Positions 16,147 through 23,165 of a DNA stretch of 64,000 bases are shown here, one piece after another; positions within the stretch are counted from its first letter, which is position 1; every line of letters begins with the position of its first letter. Below the pieces are notes generated by a model. The model searched no databases. It saw nothing but the letters and a program-made list of their open reading frames with translations, and was not told the DNA's origin. Both the position numbers and the translations under genes were made by a program. The stretch is from JACKDX01 sp964640175. Lineage in GTDB: Bacteria; Myxococcota_A; Polyangia; Polyangiales; GCA-016699535. The stretch is taken from the NCBI GenBank assembly GCA_964640175.1, contig CAZXFW010000004.1, positions 62,001 to 126,000 of the forward strand, read 5' to 3'.

Positions 16147-17066
16147 GCAGTCTCAAGGTTATTCGAAAACGCATTTCAAGCGTCAAAAATACACAAAAAA
16201 TTACCAAAGCCATGAAAGTAGTGGCGGCGGCTAGTTTACGAAAAGCGCAGCAACGGATTGTGGAGTTACGGCCCTACGCCATCGGAACACAACAGGTGTT
16301 AAGCTCAGTCGCGGCGCGTGCAGGCGGTGAAGAAGCACATCCACTTTTAGCAAGGCGCCCGGAAACCAAAGTGCTTCTTGTTGTTCTCACAAGTGATCGT
16401 GGACTGGCAGGTGCCTTTAACGCGAACATTAATAAAACGGCCTATAAACTACTCAGGAAACTCGAAGATGAAGGCAAGGAAGTCGTAGTTGCCGTAATTG
16501 GAAGAAAAGGTCGAGATTACTTTTCCCGTCGTGGAGCCCATATCCGTGATGAGTTTCGTCATGTGTTTGAAAACTTAACACTGGATAAAGCCAACGAGAT
16601 TGCACAAGCGATCATCAACGCCTATGCGCCTGCGTTCGACCCTGAGCAAAAGCTGCCTGAGGATGCAAACCCTTCTAAGACTGTCGAACCACAACTCGAT
16701 ACGATCTACCTCATTTACAATGAGTTTAAGAGTGCGATCAACCAGAAAGTCGTCATAGAGCCCCTGCTTCCAATCAAGCTGGACCCAGCCTCTGAACCTG
16801 ATGACGATATCGATTATATTTATGAGCCAACAAAGCGCGCGCTCCTTGATCGTTTAATCAGCATGTATGTCCGCACACAAATCTACCGCGCTCTTTTGGA
16901 ATCGGTCGCCTCAGAGTACGGAGCACGCATGACTGCCATGGACAATGCCACTCGTAACGCCTCCGATATGATTGGACGTCTGACCTTGCAATTCAACCGG
17001 GCCCGCCAAGCCGCCATTACCAAAGAACTCATGGAAATCATTGGTGGTGCTGAAGCCCTGTCCTAA
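16143..17066 (+). CDS. atpG: F0F1 ATP synthase gamma subunit
   Basis: 307 aa. The N-terminal rotor helix has the signature LKVIRKRISSVKNTQKITKAMKVVAAASLRKAQ. The C-terminal helix has YGARMTAMDNATRNASDMIGRLTLQFNRARQAAITKELMEIIGGAEAL. The Rossmann-like middle domain shows LVVLTSDRGLAGAFNANI. Gamma is the central rotating shaft. A middle insertion (DPEQKLPEDANPSKTVEPQ, EPDDDIDYIYEP) is acidic and somewhat longer than in E. coli. Unusually, atpD does not follow: it lies 9.7 kb downstream past unrelated genes. Confidence 0.96.
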   Translation: MSSLKVIRKRISSVKNTQKITKAMKVVAAASLRKAQQRIVELRPYAIGTQQVLSSVAARAGGEEAHPLLARRPETKVLLVVLTSDRGLAGAFNANINKTAYKLLRKLEDEGKEVVVAVIGRKGRDYFSRRGAHIRDEFRHVFENLTLDKANEIAQAIINAYAPAFDPEQKLPEDANPSKTVEPQLDTIYLIYNEFKSAINQKVVIEPLLPIKLDPASEPDDDIDYIYEPTKRALLDRLISMYVRTQIYRALLESVASEYGARMTAMDNATRNASDMIGRLTLQFNRARQAAITKELMEIIGGAEALS

Positions 17067-17153
17067 CGGGCAATAACCGTCTATTTTATTGATATCACAG
17101 AGCTTTTCACTTTCGTCCCTGGACGAGTGGGTAGATGTAGCTATAATTGGGAG

Positions 17154-17909
17154 ATGAAGGGCTTACACTTACTTGGCGTGATCGTCGCCTTTGCATTCGC
17201 AAGCGCCTGCAGCGATTCTGTCATTAGTGTAGAACGTGATTTTTTTGGGCAAGATGGACAAAAATGGTGCTCAGACGTCCGGTCATGGAAATTTGTTAAA
17301 TTCGATCCACTAAACTGTGGTGACTGTAGTCAGCCGTGCCCTCAAAACCATGGTTGTTTCGATGGCGTATGCAAGCCGAACGAATCGAGCAACAACCCTT
17401 CAAGCACCAACTACTGCAGCGACTATCGAACCTGTGCTTACTACGGCTGCGATAACGGATGCCAAGCAGACAGTGACTGTCTTGCTATCGAGCAAGCTTG
17501 CGCAGACGAAGCAGGAAAAACACTCGAAGAGCTTCGTGATCTAGGATATGTCGCACTCACCTGCAATGTCACCACAGGCAAATGTTATATTCCCATCGAA
17601 GAGCCTCCACCAGAAGACGAAGAAGATCCAGAAACGCCTCCAACCCCTAACCCGCCACCGCCCTCTGTTAACAAGTCAGACACCTGTTGCGGCTCATCCT
17701 GTACCAACTGCACCACGACAAACCGATCCTGTGAGGGCTCTGGCACCAACTACGCCTGTGAATGCACAGGCTGCGAGGATGATGGCCAGTGCTATCCCAC
17801 CGGGCATCGTAAGGACTTTTTTGATCATCCGGGTTATGAGTGTGGCGCATCCTGCCAATGCTTAAGCTCTTCGGCATGGGGAGCATGCACGCCCCTGCAA
17901 GGCTGCTAA
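17154..17909 (+). CDS. Cysteine-rich lipoprotein
   Basis: 251 aa from the ATG at 17154; an in-frame GTG at 17127 would add nine residues before the signal. The signal peptide MKGLHLLGVIVAFAFASAC has a lipobox (ASAC). The mature chain has many cysteines in short modules such as NCGDCSQPCPQNHGCFDGVC, a Pro/Glu-rich linker (PPPEDEEDPETPPTPNPPPP), and a second cysteine-dense part (CCGSSCTNCTTTNRSC, CTGCEDDGQC). The first module matches the LNCGxC...C...C pattern common in myxobacterial surface proteins. Function unknown. It converges on the LRR lipoprotein genes across 61 nt and is not related in function to atpG upstream. Confidence 0.75.
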   Translation: MKGLHLLGVIVAFAFASACSDSVISVERDFFGQDGQKWCSDVRSWKFVKFDPLNCGDCSQPCPQNHGCFDGVCKPNESSNNPSSTNYCSDYRTCAYYGCDNGCQADSDCLAIEQACADEAGKTLEELRDLGYVALTCNVTTGKCYIPIEEPPPEDEEDPETPPTPNPPPPSVNKSDTCCGSSCTNCTTTNRSCEGSGTNYACECTGCEDDGQCYPTGHRKDFFDHPGYECGASCQCLSSSAWGACTPLQGC

Positions 17910-17970
17910 CTCACGTAAACATGTCAGCTTCTCTGCTCAGATCATGTGTGCATTCCTCAGAGATGCTGCT

Positions 17971-19092
17971 CTATGCCCCTGGAGGTACCCAGTCGCTACG
18001 AATACTCCAGGTTGAGAACCCTTCGCCGTTTACGTCGTTCTGCAAATCGTAGACGATTGCAGAGCCAGTGATTGGCGTAAATCCATGACCATTCCAAACC
18101 CAGTGGGCATTCGATGCTCCAGGCTCGGGGAGCGGCTCCGGATCATAAAACACAAAGGAACCGTTGCCTTCGAGATCAATCGTTGGAGCGCCGTTTTCAA
18201 AGAAATGGCGAGCAGCATGGAGTTGCGCCAGGATCTCAACTTGCTCTGTTTCGGATAGGTTGTTGTTGCTAAGATCCACGGTGCTCAGCTTTGTCATAAC
18301 CCCGAATATCGACGCGTTGATACTCTCAAGATGATTGCCAGCAAGGTACAGTTCTTCAAGGTTACGCAAACTCGCAAGGTCTGGAGATAGGGCTCCACTG
18401 ATCGCGTTGTTGCTTAGGTTAAGGACGCGGAGATTGGCAAGCTGGTTGAGGCCTGTTGGAAACGCTGTCAGGTCGCTATCGCTCACGTCCATCTCTACGA
18501 TTGAAAGCAGGGCGTCGGGTGCATTAAGAGTGCTCGTGGCCGGATCGCTATTATTGAGCTCCACGCTGACCGATGCTCCCGCCAACGGCGGTGAACCGAC
18601 AGAAAACGTCCATGTCAGTGTGGAAGACGATCCTTCTAACACCAAGCTTGGAGAGAACTCAGCAAACAAATCAAGTTCGAACCCTAATGCAGCACACGCA
18701 TCGCAGCTGCCTCCACAGTCGATCGCATCCTCGTCTTGGTTGTGCAGTCCGTCATCGCAACTTGCCGGACCTTCAGGAGCGCATACAAAATCAGTGGAGC
18801 AGTAACCGCTAACGCAGTCAACACCGGCAAGACAGGCTTTATCATTTTCGCACGTGGCGCCACACTTGCCCCCACAATCGAGGTCTGTTTCGCCTTGGTT
18901 GGTAAATCCGTCAGAGCAGGTAGCCGCTTGGCACTCTCCATCGGTACAAACCGGAGGCTCGCTTTCCGTTGCATACGGATCGTACCAAACCCGTCCACAT
19001 CCACAAAACATAAGGATGCAACACACTGAGTTGGTTGTCCCAAGCCAGCGAAGTATCTGTTTACTAGCTTTCACAATAGAAACGTAATCCAT
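17971..19092 (-). CDS. LRR lipoprotein with cysteine-rich N terminus (shorter paralogue)
   Basis: 373 aa. An atypical long signal region contains a likely lipobox in CCILMFCGC. It is followed by two cysteine modules of the form CSDGxxNxxETDxDCGGxC (TCSDGFTNQGETDLDCGG; SCDDGLHNQDEDAIDCGG), a short beta-rich part, and about four leucine-rich repeats (LRVLNLSNNAISG, LEELYLAGNHLES, LSTVDLSNNNLSE). The tail (WVWNGHGFTPITGSAIVYDLQNDVNGEGF) matches the end of the longer protein encoded upstream. The start overlaps the end of that gene by 22 nt, so they form an operon. Probably surface exposed and adhesive or interaction-mediating; that is inference. Confidence 0.78.
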   Translation of the reverse strand: MDYVSIVKASKQILRWLGTTNSVCCILMFCGCGRVWYDPYATESEPPVCTDGECQAATCSDGFTNQGETDLDCGGKCGATCENDKACLAGVDCVSGYCSTDFVCAPEGPASCDDGLHNQDEDAIDCGGSCDACAALGFELDLFAEFSPSLVLEGSSSTLTWTFSVGSPPLAGASVSVELNNSDPATSTLNAPDALLSIVEMDVSDSDLTAFPTGLNQLANLRVLNLSNNAISGALSPDLASLRNLEELYLAGNHLESINASIFGVMTKLSTVDLSNNNLSETEQVEILAQLHAARHFFENGAPTIDLEGNGSFVFYDPEPLPEPGASNAHWVWNGHGFTPITGSAIVYDLQNDVNGEGFSTWSIRSDWVPPGA

Positions 19093-21041
19093 TGTTGAAA
19101 TCCTTCTTCGTTGACGTCATGCTCAAGATCGTACCTCATCGCTTGGCCAGTCAAAGGCACATACCTTTGTCCATCCCACTGCCAATCGCTATTGGAAACA
19201 CCATTACCAGGTGGACTCGCATACATACCGGAAGGCGAAGCGTTGCCATACATCATGCGCAAGAGGATCACTTGGTTTTGGCAGACCAGAGGCGTTGTAC
19301 AATCTCGAGTGTTCAAGTGAAGAAAGCTATGGCGCGCTTGGTATATCTGAAGGATGACCTCATCCACCAGTGCTTGTGTCATACCATTGTCACGCAAATT
19401 AATTTCTTCGATGGGAAGTGCGGCTCCAAACACACCGGGCGCGATCGTCGCAATCGCGTTGTCATTTAAATAGAGTTCACGCAGGTTGGTAAGCTGACCG
19501 ATTTCCGCGGGTAGATCACTCAAATTGTTTCCTGCCAGATTCAATACTTGAAGGTTGGCCAGTCCAACAATGCTAGGAGAAACACTGCTAAGGTTGTTGT
19601 AAGAGACGTCAAGTTCACGCAACTTCACAAAGGAGCCGAACCACGCGGGAATCGCAGTGAGGGAATAATTCGCAGAAAGATTCAACGTTTCTAGGTTCGT
19701 AAGATTGCCGAGTTCACTAGGAAGACTGGTGAGGGAGTTACCAGACAGGTTAAGTTCACGCAGGTTCACCAAGGAGCCAAACCACGTGGAAATCACAGTG
19801 AGGGAATTCCCATAAAGGTTCAACGTCTCTAGATTTGTTAAGTTGGCAAACTCGGCTGGCAGCGATGTCAACCCCTGGTATGCAAGTGATAGGGTCTTTA
19901 GACTCGTCAAGTTGCCAAACTCAACCGGTAAACTACTAAGCAATGTACCGCGAAAGTACGCATCCACATTCAGGTGCTGAAGATTGGAAAGATTACCGAT
20001 CTCCGGCGGCAATGCTACCAATTGGTTTCTGCTAAGGTCGAGCGTTTGCAGGTTGCTCAAGTTGCCCAATTCAGAAGGCAATTCTGTGAGAGAATTAGAC
20101 CCTACATACAATGCCTTCAGAGTGGTCAGCGTCAAAATCTCAGGCGGCAATGTTTGCAGGTTAGTATAGGTGAGGTTAAGTTCTTCAAGATTGCTGAGCT
20201 GACTGATCTCCGGAAAAATCGGTTGGACCAAGTCACTACTGGATAGATTCAGTACACGAAGGGACTGCGCGTTAGAAATGCCTGTGAGATCAAGGAAACC
20301 TTGTCGGGATATCGATAACGTATGAAGTTTTGATAACTGCCACAGTTCAATGGGAATAGACCCTTCGTCCATCTGAGTGTCATCCAGGTACAGGTTTTCT
20401 AGGTTTACCAAGACCTCGATGCCTTGCGGAAATCCCGCAAGATTGTTCTCCCGTAAACTAAGCGATTGGACCAACGGCAGCACCGCTGGGGGTCCGAGGG
20501 TTCCGACGATGTTACCGTCGATATCGTCAGGAAAGGTGTGGCCGACGATGCCACCGTAAAGCACTTCGACGACTTCTTCGTAATGGCCACTGTTTTCGTC
20601 GTCTTGTACCCACTTCTGATACGTAAACTGCCATTCGAGGCCGGCGGTTGCATCCGTCAGAATGGCAACACCGGCAAATGAATTATGGCCTTCGTCGAGT
20701 TCAAATCGAAAGAGCGAGCACTCTGTTTCACACGGGCCACCGCAATCGATGCCATGTTCCTCTTGGTTGATGATGCCGTCCGAGCAGGAAGGGGCTTGGC
20801 AGGTGCCGCCGCTGCAGTTGCTGGACTCACAGTCACCGGCGTCGTTGCATTGTTTGCCCGAGCCGCACGTCGCACTGCACGGACCGCCACAATCCACATC
20901 CGTTTCGTTAGGGTCCTTCAATCCGTTTTGACACAGGTCCGATTCACACGATCCGCTCAAGCAAGACTCATCGGCGCCAGGCGTGAGATTGCACCCACCC
21001 AGTAGCCCAAGGCCTAACAGCAAAAGCGGCACACATTTCAT
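19071..21041 (-). CDS. LRR lipoprotein with cysteine-rich N terminus (longer paralogue)
   Basis: 656 aa. Signal peptide MKCVPLLLLGLGLLGGC with lipobox LGGC. Cysteine modules at about 25-110 include NGLKDPNETDVDCGGPC and DGIINQEEHGIDCGGPC. After a short all-beta part come roughly sixteen leucine-rich repeats of 23-24 residues (typical units LTELPSELGNLSNLQTLDLSRNQ). They end in a C-terminal domain with DWQWDGQRYVPLTGQAMRYDLEHDVNEEGF shared with the next gene. The repeat spacing resembles ligand-binding LRR surface proteins. A strong sigma70-like promoter lies directly upstream, leaving an extremely short leader. The two-gene LRR unit lies inside the gap between atpG and atpD. Confidence 0.85.
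   Translation of the reverse strand: MKCVPLLLLGLGLLGGCNLTPGADESCLSGSCESDLCQNGLKDPNETDVDCGGPCSATCGSGKQCNDAGDCESSNCSGGTCQAPSCSDGIINQEEHGIDCGGPCETECSLFRFELDEGHNSFAGVAILTDATAGLEWQFTYQKWVQDDENSGHYEEVVEVLYGGIVGHTFPDDIDGNIVGTLGPPAVLPLVQSLSLRENNLAGFPQGIEVLVNLENLYLDDTQMDEGSIPIELWQLSKLHTLSISRQGFLDLTGISNAQSLRVLNLSSSDLVQPIFPEISQLSNLEELNLTYTNLQTLPPEILTLTTLKALYVGSNSLTELPSELGNLSNLQTLDLSRNQLVALPPEIGNLSNLQHLNVDAYFRGTLLSSLPVEFGNLTSLKTLSLAYQGLTSLPAEFANLTNLETLNLYGNSLTVISTWFGSLVNLRELNLSGNSLTSLPSELGNLTNLETLNLSANYSLTAIPAWFGSFVKLRELDVSYNNLSSVSPSIVGLANLQVLNLAGNNLSDLPAEIGQLTNLRELYLNDNAIATIAPGVFGAALPIEEINLRDNGMTQALVDEVILQIYQARHSFLHLNTRDCTTPLVCQNQVILLRMMYGNASPSGMYASPPGNGVSNSDWQWDGQRYVPLTGQAMRYDLEHDVNEEGFQQWITFLL
19611..19851 (-). 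repeat. Recent 141-nt internal duplication within the LRR gene
   Basis: The stretches starting at 19611 and 19752 are very similar over about 100 nt (both begin AAGTTCACGC and share GAGCCxAACCACG, CAGTGAGGGAAT and TTCAACGT). The 141-nt offset equals 47 residues, two leucine-rich repeats. The corresponding protein units both read NLTNLETLNL...WFGS.V.LREL. Similarity at DNA level is above that of the other repeats in the gene, so this pair arose more recently. Confidence 0.65.
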
Positions 21042-21051
21042 ATATGCTTAA

Positions 21052-21080
21052 ATAATACACTAATAAGGTAATTCTGGCAA
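21052..21080 (-). promoter_or_regulatory. Sigma70-like promoter for the LRR lipoprotein operon
   Basis: Read on the minus strand: -35 TTGCCA (21080-21075), a 17-nt spacer, and -10 TATTAT (21057-21052), each 5 of 6 to consensus. The start codon is at 21041-21039, so transcription would begin only a few nucleotides before it and no Shine-Dalgarno fits. The signal peptide makes a later start unlikely, implying a near-leaderless mRNA. The flanking 21041-21182 region is strongly AT-rich. Confidence 0.45.
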
Positions 21081-21182
21081 GAAACCATGTCACTGAGTTT
21101 ATAAAAAATTAATAAATAAAAACAGCATGTTATACGCAATTTTCCTCCCCATTGCCAGCCCATGTAAAGCCACTGTTCTCAT

Positions 21183-23165
21183 TTGTACAAAGCTCACGTT
21201 GTCCTTAGACTGACTGGCCTCGTGTCCAACGTCTTGCCTTCTGAGCTCCCTCTACATTCTGCCGTGACCTATCGCGAGCTTGTTCATGTGCTTTTAACCC
21301 ATGCCGCACAAGGCGTGGTGTTTGATCGGATGGCGGTGGTGACTTCCGGAAAAGACCTTGATCAAGAAGCCATTCGCGTCAGCTTAAAGCGTGCATCCAT
21401 ACCCGCACACTTTGCCAAGCCTTTACGTATCCCAAGTCCACAAGGCAAGGCTCTGCTCGCACTGCTTCGTTTTAAGCACGAAGAAGGTGCACTTGAACAC
21501 CTTGCCGATTACCTATCTTTATGTCCGCAGCCCACGCTCCCCGAACATTGGGAAGCCGAATTATTTAAGACAGGCATCCCGACCAGGCTAGAGGATTGGA
21601 AAACCGTCAAACCTGCTTCACTCAACCAGATCGTTCAACGATTCCTTGAGTTGTTGAGCCACTGTAAGGGCCCACTGTCCTGGACGCAGTGGATCGACGT
21701 CCTTGAAAGCTTAGCGGAAGCAGCCTTACCTACCCCAACCACGGTTAAGCAAGCTCTTCGATCTCTACCACACACTTCTGCTTCAACCTCTTTTCCGACC
21801 GAAGCTGTGCTTGACATTCTTACGCCCCAATTAAGTTATGAATACACCTCTGCTTCAACGAGTCATGACGGGAAAGTGTACATCTGCGAGCAAGCGCATC
21901 TTCATGAGGCCATGTTTAGCGTGGTGCTCCATTGCACCGAATTAGATGAATCCAACCCTTTTTTTCGTTTAAGTCCTCTTACACCTGAAAGCCCGGTTGA
22001 GCCTGAAAACGCCACATGCCAACTCGACTTTGAATTGAATGTTCTCAATACGCTTTTTGCAACTCCACCTTCCGAAGTCCCTAAAGGCCGTGCACGGTTT
22101 TTATTGGATCATCATCCGCATCTAGGCCGTGCGCTTCGCACACGCGCTTTACGTTGGCGTAAGGGCCGCTGGAGTTCTGCCGATGGATTCGCCAAGCCCT
22201 CTTCGTTGGCCCAACAAGCGCTTCAACAACACCGGCCTGAACATCGCGCTTATTCACCTACAGCACTTCAACACTTGGCCGCTTGTCCGTATCGGTTTTT
22301 TCTATATGCGCTTTTAGGATTACGGCCATACCAACCTTTTGAGCAAACGTTGTATCTCGACCCGCTTCAACGAGGCAGCCTGGTCCATGAAATCCTGTAT
22401 GAATTTTTATGCACATGTAAACAACAGGCCATGCTCCCTGTACGCCCTGCACACTTAGACACGCTTAAAGCTCTGCTCGTAACTACGATAGCCGAGGTAA
22501 GCGCTCGGCACGCTCTTTTGATAGCACCTCGCTCCCTGTATGTTTGGCAAGAAGAGCTCAACCAAATTCACGCAGATCTTGACGAATGGCTTGAACGTGC
22601 AAGCCACGATCCCGTATGGGAACCTTGGCTCTTTGAATTGTCTTTTGGTCTACCCGGTCGTGCAGCACAAGATCCACAGAGCATTCTTCATCCGGTTACA
22701 ATTGATACAGGCCTAACGATTCGCGGATCCATCGATCTCGTTGAACGTGATGCCTCAGGCACATTGCGGGTCACAGACTTTAAAACAGGGAAAGCCCGAA
22801 CCAAACATGGAATTGTAACTCAAGGCGGCGAAGTACTTCAACCCTTGCTATACGCGCTTGTTTTAGAAAAAATGTTCCCTGATCATAAAACATCAGGTGG
22901 TCGCTTACATTATTGCAGCTCAAGTGCAGACTTTGCTGAAACATGGGTTTCTCTCACACCCCAAACCAAGCAAAGCATCACTTTGCTCAAGCAAGCCATT
23001 GATGAAAGCTTCGAGCAATCCATGTTTGTTGCAAACCCAGTCCAAGGACGCTGCCGTTTTTGTGATTATCAAGCCATCTGCGGAACACAGGAAGAAGAGC
23101 GCACAAAGCACCGTCGAAGCTCACAGGACCTCCCGATGCTACGGCAGCTACGGAGTTCGTTATGA
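21183..23165 (+). CDS. RecB/AddB-like PD-(D/E)XK nuclease with Fe-S cysteines
   Basis: 660 aa from a TTG at 21183; an in-frame stop at 21165-21167 rules out a longer protein. The N-terminal 250 residues resemble the second part of UvrD/AddB helicase folds but have no Walker motifs. The C-terminal nuclease domain carries the first Fe-S cysteine (LAACPYRFFLYALLGLRPY, about 365), GSIDLVERDASGTLRVTDFKTGKA with the catalytic Asp and DxK, QPLLYALVLEKM, and three cysteines CRFCDYQAIC (about 623) that complete a 4Fe-4S site as in AddB. The ATG of the helicase-like gene overlaps its stop (ATGA), so the two proteins probably work as a complex in DNA-end processing. Confidence 0.82.
   Translation: MYKAHVVLRLTGLVSNVLPSELPLHSAVTYRELVHVLLTHAAQGVVFDRMAVVTSGKDLDQEAIRVSLKRASIPAHFAKPLRIPSPQGKALLALLRFKHEEGALEHLADYLSLCPQPTLPEHWEAELFKTGIPTRLEDWKTVKPASLNQIVQRFLELLSHCKGPLSWTQWIDVLESLAEAALPTPTTVKQALRSLPHTSASTSFPTEAVLDILTPQLSYEYTSASTSHDGKVYICEQAHLHEAMFSVVLHCTELDESNPFFRLSPLTPESPVEPENATCQLDFELNVLNTLFATPPSEVPKGRARFLLDHHPHLGRALRTRALRWRKGRWSSADGFAKPSSLAQQALQQHRPEHRAYSPTALQHLAACPYRFFLYALLGLRPYQPFEQTLYLDPLQRGSLVHEILYEFLCTCKQQAMLPVRPAHLDTLKALLVTTIAEVSARHALLIAPRSLYVWQEELNQIHADLDEWLERASHDPVWEPWLFELSFGLPGRAAQDPQSILHPVTIDTGLTIRGSIDLVERDASGTLRVTDFKTGKARTKHGIVTQGGEVLQPLLYALVLEKMFPDHKTSGGRLHYCSSSADFAETWVSLTPQTKQSITLLKQAIDESFEQSMFVANPVQGRCRFCDYQAICGTQEEERTKHRRSSQDLPMLRQLRSSL

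Noticed and set aside
18670..18690. GTTCGAACCC, reminiscent of a tRNA T-arm
   Set aside because: Inside the LRR lipoprotein coding frame with no cloverleaf around it.
19480..20250. Regularly spaced similar DNA segments suggesting a CRISPR array
   Set aside because: They are the in-frame 69-72 nt leucine-rich repeats of a coding gene; units vary and lack unique spacers.
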